NCBI RefSeq assembly: GCF_000374865.1
Contig: NZ_KB895452.1
Span: forward strand, 682,001 to 746,000
Length of the DNA stretch: 64,000 bases
Source of the DNA: Arthrobacter sp. 135MFCol5.1
GTDB lineage: Bacteria > Actinomycetota > Actinomycetes > Actinomycetales > Micrococcaceae
Direction of reading: 5' to 3'
The stretch's first letter is position 1; every line of letters starts with the position of its first letter. Below the pieces are notes generated by a model. That model ran no database searches. It worked only from the letters and a program-made list of their open reading frames with translations, and had not been told where the DNA came from. Shown one piece after another: positions 36,123-44,479 of the stretch. The position numbers and the translations under genes were made by a program.

Positions 36123-37571
36123 TCAGCGGGCTGGACCCAACCACTCCGCCATCGCTTCCGGCAGGCCCGACGCCGAGTGCCCGCCGGCCCAGGCCACGTA
36201 GCCGTCCGGACGCACCAGCACTGCAGTGGGTGCAGGCACCACGCCCAGCACCGGAAGCTCCCACGCGCCGTCGTACGTCCCGGAAACCTGCCGCACCCGC
36301 CCAGTCCACGCACCCGCGTCCAGGCCGGCACCGCCCAGTTCCAGCAGCACTGGCCGCGCCTGGTGCAACAGCTCATAAACCCGCACGGATCCCCCAACGG
36401 TGGCGATATCCAGGTCGGGCATCCGGCGTCCCACGAGGGGGTGGCCCGTGCCAGGACCGTAGGCGACGTCGAGGCCGGTGACCAGTGCCGTCACCGGATC
36501 GGCAGCGCCCTCGCGGCGGAGGACCTCGTCCAGCAGGTCCCGCAGCGCCTCCTGCCGGGGATCGGCCTTCTGGAACAGGGACTGCGCCATGGTGTATTTG
36601 AGCGCGCGGGCGCCTGCCGGGTGGCGTTCGGCATGGTAGGTGTCCAGCAGGTGGTCCCCGGCTATTCCGCGGACCACCTGCGCCAGCTTCCAACCGAGGT
36701 TCACGGCATCCTGGAGGCCCAGGCCAATGCCCTGCCCGCCGGTCGGGGAATGGACGTGGGCGGCGTCGCCGGCCAACAGGACGCGGCCCTTCCGATAGGA
36801 CTCCGCCTGCCGGGTGGCGTCCGTGAAACGCGAGAGCCAGGCAGGGCTGTGCACGCCGAAGTCCGTGCCGAACACATCGGTCAAGGCGCGGCGCAGGTCC
36901 TCCAGCGTGGGCTCGGTGGCGGGACCCAGCTCCGCTTCTGTCACCACCACCCGGACCATGCCGTCTCCCATCGGGTACAGCCCGTGGGTGCCGCGGGCAT
37001 CCACTGTGCCCTGCTGCACGGGTTCGCCGGCCACCTTCACCTCCGCGATCAGGCTGCTGCGGGTGGCGTCCGGGCCGGGGAAGTTGATCCCCGCCGAGCG
37101 CCGCACCACGCTGCGTCCGCCGTCGGTGCCCACCACAAACCTGGCCCGCACGGGTCCGCCGCCGGCGAGCTGGACGTCGGCGCCGTCGTCGTCCGCAACC
37201 ACGCCGGTGACCTCCACGCCCCGCCGGACCTGCACGCCCAGCTCCTCTGCCCAGCCCAGCAGCAGCCGCTCGATGTGGTTCTGGAACAGAGCCAGCGTGA
37301 ACGGGTGGCGCGTGGGCAGGCCGGCCAGGTCCAGCTGGGTGGCGCCAAACGTTGCCGCCTGAACGGTCTTACCCTCGGCGAGGAACCGCTCCGCGATGCC
37401 GCGCTGGTCCAGCAGTTCAATGGTTCGCGCGTGGATTCCACCGCCGCGGGAACCGGCCAGTTCCTGGGACGGCCGCCGCTCCAACACCAGCGCCTCCACG
37501 CCCGCCAGGCGCAATTCCGCCGCGAGCATCAACCCCGTGGGCCCGCTCCCCACAATCACCACATCATGCAT
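36123..37571 (-). CDS. FAD-dependent monooxygenase (Rox/aromatic hydroxylase-like)
   Basis: Class A flavoprotein monooxygenase of 482 residues. FAD motif VIVGSGPTGLMLAAELRLAG at the N-terminus, the DG region (VVGTDGGRSVVRRSAG), and the second FAD motif GRVLLAGDAAHVHSPTGGQG near residues 262-281. A thioredoxin-like C-terminal domain (after about 380) completes the fold, as in rifampicin monooxygenase and related hydroxylases. Substrate uncertain: an aromatic compound or a rifamycin-type antibiotic are both possible. Confidence 0.9.
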   Translation of the reverse strand: MHDVVIVGSGPTGLMLAAELRLAGVEALVLERRPSQELAGSRGGGIHARTIELLDQRGIAERFLAEGKTVQAATFGATQLDLAGLPTRHPFTLALFQNHIERLLLGWAEELGVQVRRGVEVTGVVADDDGADVQLAGGGPVRARFVVGTDGGRSVVRRSAGINFPGPDATRSSLIAEVKVAGEPVQQGTVDARGTHGLYPMGDGMVRVVVTEAELGPATEPTLEDLRRALTDVFGTDFGVHSPAWLSRFTDATRQAESYRKGRVLLAGDAAHVHSPTGGQGIGLGLQDAVNLGWKLAQVVRGIAGDHLLDTYHAERHPAGARALKYTMAQSLFQKADPRQEALRDLLDEVLRREGAADPVTALVTGLDVAYGPGTGHPLVGRRMPDLDIATVGGSVRVYELLHQARPVLLELGGAGLDAGAWTGRVRQVSGTYDGAWELPVLGVVPAPTAVLVRPDGYVAWAGGHSASGLPEAMAEWLGPAR

Positions 37572-38112
37572 GTTGTCCCCGCCCGTTCCTGCACCCGCCA
37601 GCCGGGATGCGGCACCCAGTATGCGTCAGCCCGGGGGCCTTGCGGCAAGCCCCCCGGAGCGCGGTACCTTGGAAATACAGGGAAGACTGCCGCCCCAAAA
37701 GCAGGCGTGCCGCCTTCTCCAGGTTGGGGGTCCCTGAGAAGGCGGCACTGCGTCCAAAGTACTTGCCGGCGCCTGCGGCACAGCCCGCCAACTGCGCTTT
37801 CGGCCGAAACTTTAACGATTCCTTTACGCCGGGCGGAACGGCCCGCCCCCAGGACGCGCGTGCGTCATCGACCAATGGGCACGCCGTTTACGCCGAATTC
37901 ACCCGCCTTTACACCTGTCAAGACTGTTTGCGCCACACCGATCCTCCGTACGCTGTGGCGTAGGCCGCACAGCGGCCAAGGACGCCACACAGCGCCGTTC
38001 CGGTGCTGCACACAGGGCATAGCCCCGACTTTGCATGGCGAACGGTCTCCTCCCCGTCTTGGTGGTGCGCCAACCACATTGCTCAATTCAGGCAAAAATG
38101 GAGAAACCAAAA
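37572..38112. other. 541-base intergenic region with a hairpin
   Basis: Between divergent genes. The clear structure is GCCGCCTTCTCCAGG (37709-37723) facing CCTGAGAAGGCGGC (37733-37746). No coding sequence, repeat or convincing promoter hexamer pair was found in the rest. Confidence 0.5.
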
Positions 38113-38607
38113 ATGAGGAAAATACTAGTGCGCCTGCTTCTGGCGACGCTCTTGGCAGCGATGGCGCTGCTCGCTCCACAAGCGGTCCAGGCCGCCCCGC
38201 CGGTCCCGGCGTATCCTGCGTGCCCCGGTTTTGACGTCACGCTCAGTTCGACCGGTGGGACACAGGACGTCCGCATGACACGAATCAAGGACGGAATCAT
38301 CTACACCGTCGTCGCCGGCCGTGGAACAACCATCACGGTGACCAATGCCGAATCCGGAAAGTCAGTAACGTTCGGCACGAAGGGTTCGGTCACCAGGAGC
38401 GCCACGGACATCGCCACCGGCGACATTACGTGGTCGCTGTCCGGCGCAAACCTGGTCCTGTTGTTCGACAAGGTTGACCTCGGCGGACCGTCCACCATCC
38501 TGTACACCGGTGTGGTCAAGTACACCACTGACAGCAACTACACCCTGACCCAGCCCTTCCAGCAGCAGTCAGGCACGCAGCGGAACATCTGCGCTGAGCT
38601 GGGCTAG
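38113..38607 (+). CDS. Secreted beta-rich protein, paralogue of 55836-56333
   Basis: Exported protein of 164 residues. The start ATG 38113 has GGAG nine bases upstream; ATG 38098 would add five residues. Sec signal: RKILVRLLLATLLAAMALL then VQAAPP. Mature part: YPACPGFDVTLSSTGGTQDV, several alternating strands (YTVVAGRGTTITVTNAESG) and a C-terminal NICAELG. It shares architecture with the protein at 55836: Cys-x-x-FD/NFDLQL near the start, an ITAGKG/VVAGRG motif, a TV-rich middle and a final C-A-x-L-G. Probably one disulfide. Function unknown. Confidence 0.8.
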   Translation: MRKILVRLLLATLLAAMALLAPQAVQAAPPVPAYPACPGFDVTLSSTGGTQDVRMTRIKDGIIYTVVAGRGTTITVTNAESGKSVTFGTKGSVTRSATDIATGDITWSLSGANLVLLFDKVDLGGPSTILYTGVVKYTTDSNYTLTQPFQQQSGTQRNICAELG

Positions 38608-38750
38608 GCGGACACTCGTCCGGGCGGCGGCATAAACTCCGCTGCCCGGGCGAACTTTTTTAGAGCGTTGTCGATCCGGGCTTCCCCCGCGCGTCGTATG
38701 GGTAGGGGCTCCAACAGTGGGCTCTTATTGACAAGCGAAGGGAGTTCAAA

Positions 38751-39086
38751 ATGTCCAAGTATCTGATCCTGATTTACCAGGACGAAGCGGTGACCAGGCA
38801 GGCCGAAGGCGAGTCGATCAGCGCCAACTACCAGGAGTTCATGGAACGCCGCGGAGCGTCCCTGATCAGCGGCGCCGCCCTCCACCCGTCCTCCACGGCG
38901 ACATCCATCCGGCGCGACGGGGCCGGCGGGTTCGTGGTGACGGACGGCCCCTTTGCCGAGTCGAAGGAGACCCTGGGCGGCTACTATCTGGTGGAGGCGG
39001 CCGACCTCGACGAAGCGCTCCAGATCGGCAAGGAGGTGCCCGCCGGCGTCGGGGTTGAGGTGTGGCCGGTCCGGGTGGTCAGCTGA
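38751..39086 (+). CDS. YCII-related DGPF-domain protein
   Basis: Small soluble protein of 111 residues with the DGPF motif (VVTDGPFAESKETLGGYYLVEA) and the YCII alpha/beta barrel fold. AAGGGAG precedes the ATG. Its TGA shares one base with the sigma factor ATG (TGATG). DGPF proteins are the standard partners of ECF42 sigma factors and are commonly members of their regulon. Confidence 0.9.
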   Translation: MSKYLILIYQDEAVTRQAEGESISANYQEFMERRGASLISGAALHPSSTATSIRRDGAGGFVVTDGPFAESKETLGGYYLVEAADLDEALQIGKEVPAGVGVEVWPVRVVS

Positions 39087-40333
39087 TGGCGCGGGCCGCC
39101 GGCTCGGAGGTTGCAGCCGCGGTTGCCCATGCGCACCGCCGGGAGTGGGCGTTCGTGCTGGCGGCCACGGTGCGGGTTGCCGGGGACATTGACGCCGCTG
39201 AGGAAGCCGTCCAGGACGCGTACGCCAGCGCCTTGTCCACGTGGGGCGGGAACGGCATCCCGAGCAATCCCGGGGCTTGGCTGACGGTGACAGCACGACG
39301 ACGGGCTTTGGATATGCGGCGCCGTGCGGCAACGGCGCAACGGGCTCTGCCCAAGCTCCTTGGCCGTGAGGACGACGACGGCGGGTTCACAGATGGGGAC
39401 GATATTCCGGATGACCGGCTGAGGCTGATTTTTACCTGTTGCCACCCTGCCCTTCCCTTTGAGGCACGGGTGGCCTTGACGCTGCGGCTGCTCTGCGGAC
39501 TGTCCACGGCCGAGGTGGCGCGGGCGTTCTTGGTCCCCGAGGCCACCATGGCGGCCCGCATCACCCGGGCGAAGAAGAAGATCACGGCCGCTCACATCCC
39601 CTACCGGGTGCCGTCGGCGGACGAGCTGCACGAGCGCGTGGACGGAGTCCTGTCGGTGGTGTACCTCGTGTACACCACCGGGCACACGGCGCCGTCAGGA
39701 GCCGACCTGATGCGCCGGGACCTTGCCGAGCGCGGCGTGGAGCTTGCCCGGCTGCTGCGTGAACTGCTTCCTGCCGACCCCGATGTGGCCGGGCTCCTGG
39801 CCCTGGTCCTGCTGACAGAGGCGCGGCGGGATGCCCGGGTGGACGGGAACCGGGACCTCGTCCTGTTGGAGAACCAGGACCGGTCCAAGTGGGACCGGCA
39901 CGCCGTCACGGAGGGAGTGGCGCTCCTGCGCGAGGCGCTGGCGTCCCGGCCGCCCGGCCGCTTTGCCCTCATGGCAGCCATCGCTGCCGTCCATGACGAG
40001 AGCGGGTCCTGGTCCGGCACCGACTGGCAGGAGATCCTTGGCCTTTACGACCTGCTGATGGAGCGGTGGCCCTCCCCCGTGGTCCGGCTCAACCGGGCCA
40101 TCGCCCTGGGCTTCGCGGTGGGGCCGTCCGAGGGGCTGGCAGAACTCGATGCGCTTGGCGCCGAGCCGCAGCTTGCAAGGTACCCGTACCTGGCTGCGGC
40201 GCGCGGTGACTTCCTGGTCCGGCTGGGCCGGCCGGATGAGGCGCGGGTGGCGTTCGAGGAGGCATTGATCCTGACGGACAACGAAGCCGAGCAGCGTTTC
40301 CTCCGTGCCCGCCTGTCCGGCCTGGCCGGCTGA
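39086..40333 (+). CDS. ECF42-type RNA polymerase sigma factor
   Basis: Sigma factor of 415 residues, much longer than a plain ECF. Region 2 (about 17-85) includes DIDAAEEAVQDAYASALSTW; region 4 (about 125-185) includes LTLRLLCGLSTAEVARAFLV and ATMAARITRAKKKI. The long C-terminal extension (after 190) is TPR-like and helical (DLAERGVELARLLRELLP, AALAVGPSEGLAEL-type repeats), as known for ECF42, where it is needed for activity. No anti-sigma factor is seen. It is translationally coupled to the DGPF gene. Confidence 0.9.
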   Translation: MARAAGSEVAAAVAHAHRREWAFVLAATVRVAGDIDAAEEAVQDAYASALSTWGGNGIPSNPGAWLTVTARRRALDMRRRAATAQRALPKLLGREDDDGGFTDGDDIPDDRLRLIFTCCHPALPFEARVALTLRLLCGLSTAEVARAFLVPEATMAARITRAKKKITAAHIPYRVPSADELHERVDGVLSVVYLVYTTGHTAPSGADLMRRDLAERGVELARLLRELLPADPDVAGLLALVLLTEARRDARVDGNRDLVLLENQDRSKWDRHAVTEGVALLREALASRPPGRFALMAAIAAVHDESGSWSGTDWQEILGLYDLLMERWPSPVVRLNRAIALGFAVGPSEGLAELDALGAEPQLARYPYLAAARGDFLVRLGRPDEARVAFEEALILTDNEAEQRFLRARLSGLAG

Positions 40334-40373
40334 CGCCGCCAGTTGCCGGTTCGCCGTGGCCCGCGGCAAAGGG

Positions 40374-40397
40374 AAAGCCCCTCCTAGGAGGGGCTTT
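40374..40397 (+). terminator. Terminator after the ECF42 gene
   Basis: Perfect 24-base palindrome AAAGCCCCTCCT/AGGAGGGGCTTT, 40 bases past the stop. The rest of 40334-40644 shows no gene; it includes GGAGGG at about 40634, the ribosome-binding site of the next gene. Confidence 0.75.
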
Positions 40398-40644
40398 CAA
40401 CGTAGTGGTTGTCACTTGGCTTCCGATAGTGGTCGGTGTTGATGCACTCCCCCTTCCCGGACGCCCCCGGGCGCCCATCCGGACTATGACCTAAATCACT
40501 TTATAGACCTCCGGCTAGGGCGTAAAGACCCTAATCGAAAAAAGGCACGGCGTTCGACGGCGGGGCGCGGCCGGCGTCTGACATCGCAGCGACCGGTGCC
40601 CAAGCCAGCGACCGGGCATTATGCTTCTGACGGAGGGCAGAACT

Positions 40645-41274
40645 GTGAACAAAAACCGGCTTGAGGCGTTCAGCGATGGCGTGCTGGCAATCATCATCAC
40701 CATCATGGTGCTGGAGCTGCGAGTACCTGAGGAGCCCACCTGGCATGGCGTCGCCGGGGTGCTGCCCACCTTGCTCAGCTACCTGCTCAGCTTCGTCTAT
40801 GTGGGGATCTACTGGAACAACCACCACCACCTGATCCAGATTGCGGACCGCGTCAACGGTGCCATCCTCTGGGCCAACCTGCACCTGCTGTTCTGGCTCT
40901 CCCTGTTCCCCTTCACCACCCGGTGGATGGATGAGTCCGGGTTCGTAGAGGTGCCGGTGCTGGTCTACGGCATCAACCTTCTCGCCGCAGCCATCGCTTT
41001 CTACATCCTGGAGCAGGCACTCATCCGCGAACAGGGCAAAACCGGGGCCGTCGCCCAGGCCCTGGGGCGCGACTGGAAAGGCAAGGCCTCGCCACTGATC
41101 TACCTCGTCGGCATAGCCCTGACCCTCGCCCAGCCGCTCCTGGGTATCGCCGTGTACACGGTGGTGGCGCTGATCTGGCTGGTCCCGGACCGCCGCGTGG
41201 AGCACTTCGTGTACCGCGCCCACCAGCCCGGCGACGCCAACGGCCGGGACCTCCCCGGCCACACCACGCCCTAG
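40645..41274 (+). CDS. TMEM175-family potassium channel-like protein
   Basis: Integral membrane protein of 209 residues with six helices. It opens NKNRLEAFSDGVLAIIITIM, the R-x3-FSD pore-helix signature of bacterial TMEM175 channels. Bacterial TMEM175 proteins are K+ channels. GTG 40645 has GGAGGG at a good distance. Its stop codon borders the structured element that follows. Confidence 0.87.
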   Translation: MNKNRLEAFSDGVLAIIITIMVLELRVPEEPTWHGVAGVLPTLLSYLLSFVYVGIYWNNHHHLIQIADRVNGAILWANLHLLFWLSLFPFTTRWMDESGFVEVPVLVYGINLLAAAIAFYILEQALIREQGKTGAVAQALGRDWKGKASPLIYLVGIALTLAQPLLGIAVYTVVALIWLVPDRRVEHFVYRAHQPGDANGRDLPGHTTP

Positions 41275-41370
41275 GTTTCCTTTCGGCGGGACCTATTCCT
41301 CTGGTCCGGGACCATCCCCGGAGATGCACTGGTACCAGCAGGTGCCAGTGCATCCCGCCCGAAAGGAAAC
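41275..41370 (+). promoter_or_regulatory. Nested hairpin leader that can bury a Shine-Dalgarno
   Basis: Outer arms GTTTCCTTTCGGCGGGA (41275-41291) and TCCCGCCCGAAAGGAAAC (41353-41370), one base bulge. Inside are GATGCACTGGTACC/GGTGCCAGTGCATC (41323-41336 with 41341-41354), and small GGACC/GGTCC and CCGGG/CCCGG pairs. The right outer arm holds AAAGGA, the ribosome-binding site of the ORF at 41376. Pairing would block translation. The two innermost bases of the outer right arm are shared with the inner stem, so alternative folds are possible. It may also end TMEM175 transcription. Confidence 0.6.
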
Positions 41371-41375
41371 GCAGA

Positions 41376-41456
41376 ATGGCCAAGGACACCGCGCTGGCCG
41401 CCGAGGGGACTCCCGAAGCAGCCCCGGGGTCACGATGGGAAGCCGTGGCAACGTGA
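41376..41456 (+). CDS. 26-codon upstream ORF
   Basis: Reads MAKDTALAAEGTPEAAPGSR and six more residues. It has a strong ribosome-binding site (AAAGGA, spacing about eight), while the next gene has none of its own. Its TGA overlaps the next GTG (GTGA), so translation of the peptide probably drives the next gene. No recognisable domain; it may be a leader peptide or a small protein. Confidence 0.55.
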   Translation: MAKDTALAAEGTPEAAPGSRWEAVAT

Positions 41457-41815
41457 CAGCCACGAAACACAATCCGTCCGCCGTGGCAGCAATCAAGGCA
41501 GTCCACACTCTCGCGTGGCTGTCGATTGAGCTATGCGTCGTCTACGTGCTCGTCACCGGCTTGGCCGGGCGGACCGACAAGCGCGTCGGCGTGGCGGCGG
41601 CAGTGGTCGCCGCCGAAACCCTGGTATTTGCCGCCAACGGATTCCATTGCCCCCTCACCGGCCTCGCGAAACGGTACGGCGCCGAAACCGGCTCGGTCAC
41701 GGACATCTACCTGCCAAAATGGTTCGCCCACAACCTTCCGGCCATCCACACTCCCCTGCTGGTGCTGATGGCCTACCTCCACATAAGGAACATCCGCCGA
41801 GGGCTGGCCGGCTAA
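41453..41815 (+). CDS. Small membrane protein of unknown function
   Basis: 120 residues from GTG 41453, with three hydrophobic segments (VAAIKAVHTLAWLSIELCVV, VGVAAAVVAAETLVFAA and a last near 95-112). A conserved-looking loop, GFHCPLTGLAKRYG followed by LPKWFAHNLPAIHTP, contains two His and a Cys that could bind metal or heme. ATG 41435 in the same frame is possible but lacks a ribosome-binding site. Family not recognised. Confidence 0.7.
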   Translation: MTATKHNPSAVAAIKAVHTLAWLSIELCVVYVLVTGLAGRTDKRVGVAAAVVAAETLVFAANGFHCPLTGLAKRYGAETGSVTDIYLPKWFAHNLPAIHTPLLVLMAYLHIRNIRRGLAG

Positions 41816-41855
41816 GGGCCAACCTACCGGCGGCGCTCGTCGAACGTGGAGGAGC

Positions 41856-43364
41856 TCAGATGTCCGCCAGCAAGGACGTGGGGTTTTCGATGGCGTCCGC
41901 CACGAAGCGGAGGAAGCCGCCGGCGGTGCCACCGTCGCACACCCGGTGGTCGAAGGTGAGGGTGAGCTCGGTGACCTTGCGGACAGCGAGCTCACCGTTG
42001 ACCACCCAGGGCTTGTCGATGATGCGGCCCACGCCGAGGATGCCCACCTCCGGGTGGTTGATGATGGCAGCGGATCCGTCCACGCCGAATACGCCGTAGT
42101 TGTTCAGGGTGAAGGTGCCGCTGCCGAGTTCGGCGGGTGTCGCCTTGCCGTCCCGGGCCACCTGCGTGAGGCGGCGGATTTCCGCGTCCAGTTCCCGGGC
42201 GCTGAGTTTCTCGGCGCCGCGGACGGAAGGCACCACGAGGCCGCGTTCGGTCTGGGCCGCGAAGCCGAGGTTGATCCCGTCGAACGAGACGATCTCCTGC
42301 GAGCCGTCCTCCGCTGTTTCGATCCGCGTGTTCAGTTCCGGGTACTTCTTCAGCCCGGCGGTGACGAACCGGGCGATGAAGGCGAGCAGGCCCGGAGCTT
42401 CCCCACCCTTGGCTTTGAGTCCTTCCCGCAGCTCCATCAACGCCGTGGCATCCACATCCACCCACACGGTCGCTTCCGGGATTTCCGAGCGGCTGCGCGC
42501 CATGTTTGCGGCCACTGCCTTCCGGACACCGCGGACAGGAGTGCGGGCGGAGACGGCAAGACCCGTGCGGGGGTCTGCGGTTTTGGTTTCGACAGGCTCA
42601 ACCGCCGGGGTGCGCCTGGTTTCCGCCGGCTCGACCGCCGGGGTGGAGATGGCCGCTTCGACGTCGCGGCGCATGATGAGGCCACTGTCGCCGGAGCCTT
42701 GGAGGCCGCCGAGATCGACGCCGTGCTCCCGGGCCATGCGCCGGACCAGCGGTGAAATCACCGCGCCGAGCTTGCCGGGGACGCGGGTGCGCAGGAGGCT
42801 GAGGTCGTCCTCGGTGGTGTTGACAGGCTTGGTTTCGACAGGCTCAACCACCGAGAGCGCGGCTTTGGGAGCACGGGTGCGCCGGGCAACGCCGTGACCG
42901 CCGGGAGTGCCATAACCGATCAACACATTCCCCGACCCGGCCTTCTCCTCTTCCCGGTAAGTCTCGGCTGCAGCCTCTGAGGCAGCTGGCGCGGATGATG
43001 CCGCCCCGGGAGTGGCATCGGGCCTTCCTGAGCCGGACGACATGCTGCTTGCAGCATGGTCGTCCGGCGAAGGGGCGGGGGCGGCGTCATCCGCGTCAGC
43101 CCCACCGGCGACACCAGTAAAGAGCGGCGTCACCGAGATCAGCGGCTTCCCCACATCCAGGGTCTCCCCCGGCTTCCCGTGCAGCTCGGTGACGATCCCC
43201 GCGTACGGGGACGGAACCTCGACGGCGGACTTTGCGGTTTCCACCTCGGCGATCGGCTGGTCAACAACAATCGTGTCCCCCACCGAAACGTGCCAGGCAA
43301 CGAGTTCGGCTTCGGTCAGGCCCTCGCCCAGGTCCGGCAACAAAAACACACGTGCTTGGCTCAT
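41856..43364 (-). CDS. Dihydrolipoamide acyltransferase E2 (2-oxoacid dehydrogenase)
   Basis: E2 core of the dehydrogenase complex, 502 residues. Lipoyl domain first, with Lys45 in VETAKSAVEVPSP. Next a long, variable linker, a peripheral-subunit-binding domain (SPLVRRMAREHGVDLGGLQG) and the catalytic domain with FDHRVCDGGTAGGF (His473, Asp477). The linker contains three VEP(V/A)ET peptides encoded by a repeated DNA motif. It transfers acyl groups to CoA in the mitochondrial-type complex. It lies two bases after E1beta. Branched-chain rather than pyruvate use is suggested by the split E1 and the Lrp neighbour. Confidence 0.94.
   Translation of the reverse strand: MSQARVFLLPDLGEGLTEAELVAWHVSVGDTIVVDQPIAEVETAKSAVEVPSPYAGIVTELHGKPGETLDVGKPLISVTPLFTGVAGGADADDAAPAPSPDDHAASSMSSGSGRPDATPGAASSAPAASEAAAETYREEEKAGSGNVLIGYGTPGGHGVARRTRAPKAALSVVEPVETKPVNTTEDDLSLLRTRVPGKLGAVISPLVRRMAREHGVDLGGLQGSGDSGLIMRRDVEAAISTPAVEPAETRRTPAVEPVETKTADPRTGLAVSARTPVRGVRKAVAANMARSRSEIPEATVWVDVDATALMELREGLKAKGGEAPGLLAFIARFVTAGLKKYPELNTRIETAEDGSQEIVSFDGINLGFAAQTERGLVVPSVRGAEKLSARELDAEIRRLTQVARDGKATPAELGSGTFTLNNYGVFGVDGSAAIINHPEVGILGVGRIIDKPWVVNGELAVRKVTELTLTFDHRVCDGGTAGGFLRFVADAIENPTSLLADI
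42585..42644. repeat. Two dispersed-repeat copies in the E2 linker
   Basis: GGTTTCGACAGGCTCAACCG at 42585 and the degenerate GGTTTCCGCCGGCTCGACCG at 42618, 33 bases apart (in frame). They encode PAVEPVETK and PAVEPAETR. The same sequence class is common as an intergenic repeat in actinobacteria. Confidence 0.75.
42831..42855. repeat. Third dispersed-repeat copy in the E2 linker
   Basis: GGTTTCGACAGGCTCAACCA followed by CCGAG, encoding VVEPVETK. A partial related tract TTGACAGGCTTG directly precedes it. Confidence 0.7.
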
Positions 43365-43366
43365 GG

Positions 43367-44479
43367 TCAGTTCTCCCACTGAAGGTCGTCGACGGCGTCG
43401 AGGATGCGGTCCACGCCGGGCAGGTAGTACTTCTCGAGTTTGGGCGCCGGGTACGGGACGTCGAACCCGGTGACCCGGCGGATGGGCGCGGCCAAGTAGT
43501 GGAAGCAGCGTTCCTGGACCCGGGCCACGATCTCGGAGGACACGGACGCGAAGCCGTGTGCCTCGGCGATCACCACGGCCCGGCCGGTCTTCCGGACGGA
43601 CTCACACACGGTGGCGTCGTCGAACGGCACGATGGTCCGCACGTCGATGACTTCCAGCGAGCGCCCTTCCAGCGCGGCCGCTTCGGCGGCGGCGAGCGCG
43701 GTGGGGACGGACGGGCCGTAGGCAATCAGCGTGGCATCCGTTCCGGGACGGGCGACGGCGGCCCGGCCTTCGGAGGTGTGTCCCGTCGTCGTGCCTTCCG
43801 CATGAAGGCGCCGCAGCTCACCCAAGTCCACCTGGTCCTTGGTCCAGTACATCTTCTTGGGTTCCATGAAGATGACGGGGTCGTCGGAGTCGATGGCTTC
43901 GCGGAGCATCCGGTAGCCGTCCGCCACGGTGGCGGGGGTGTACACCTTCAGGCCGGCGGTGTGGGCGTAGTAGGACTCGGAGGAATCGCAGTGGTGTTCC
44001 ACTCCGCCGATGCCGCCGCCGTACGGGATGCGGATGACCAGGGGCAGTCTCACGGCCCCCTTGGTGCGGTTGTGCATCTTGGCCACGTGGCTGACAATCT
44101 GCTCGAACGCGGGGTACGCGAACGCGTCGAACTGCATCTCGATCACCGGGCGCATCCCGTTGATCGCCATGCCGACGGCCATGCCCACAATGCCGGATTC
44201 GGCCAGCGGAGTGTCGAAGCAGCGCTGTTCGCCGAACGTGGCGGTGAGGCCGTCGGTGATGCGGAAGACGCCGCCCAGCATGCCCACGTCCTCGCCGAAG
44301 ACCAGGACGGAGGAGTCGGCGTGCATGGCGTCGGCGAGCGCCGTGTTCAGGGCCTTGGCCATGGTGACCGGCTGCGGGCCGGCGGCTTCGGCGGACGCCG
44401 CCGCGGAGGCTGCGGCCCGGGCGGTGGCGGCGGAAACGTTGCCGTTGGCCTCGGACGAGGTGGTGATGGTGGGGCTCAC
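43367..44479 (-). CDS. 2-Oxoacid dehydrogenase E1 component, beta subunit
   Basis: Beta subunit of the thiamine-dependent decarboxylase, 370 residues. After an Ala-rich leader of about 35 residues comes MAKALNTALADAMHADSS, VLVFGEDVGMLGGVFRIT and FDTPLAESGIVGMAVGMA, all conserved in E1beta. The C-terminal domain ends IRRVTGFDVPYP. GTG start overlaps the E1alpha stop (GTGA). It pairs with E1alpha to form the 2-oxoacid-binding tetramer. Confidence 0.94.
   Translation of the reverse strand: MSPTITTSSEANGNVSAATARAAASAAASAEAAGPQPVTMAKALNTALADAMHADSSVLVFGEDVGMLGGVFRITDGLTATFGEQRCFDTPLAESGIVGMAVGMAINGMRPVIEMQFDAFAYPAFEQIVSHVAKMHNRTKGAVRLPLVIRIPYGGGIGGVEHHCDSSESYYAHTAGLKVYTPATVADGYRMLREAIDSDDPVIFMEPKKMYWTKDQVDLGELRRLHAEGTTTGHTSEGRAAVARPGTDATLIAYGPSVPTALAAAEAAALEGRSLEVIDVRTIVPFDDATVCESVRKTGRAVVIAEAHGFASVSSEIVARVQERCFHYLAAPIRRVTGFDVPYPAPKLEKYYLPGVDRILDAVDDLQWEN

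Noticed and set aside
41275..41370. Miniature inverted-repeat transposable element
   Set aside because: The ends are 17-bp inverted repeats, but there is no target duplication and no second copy in the window; regulation fits better.
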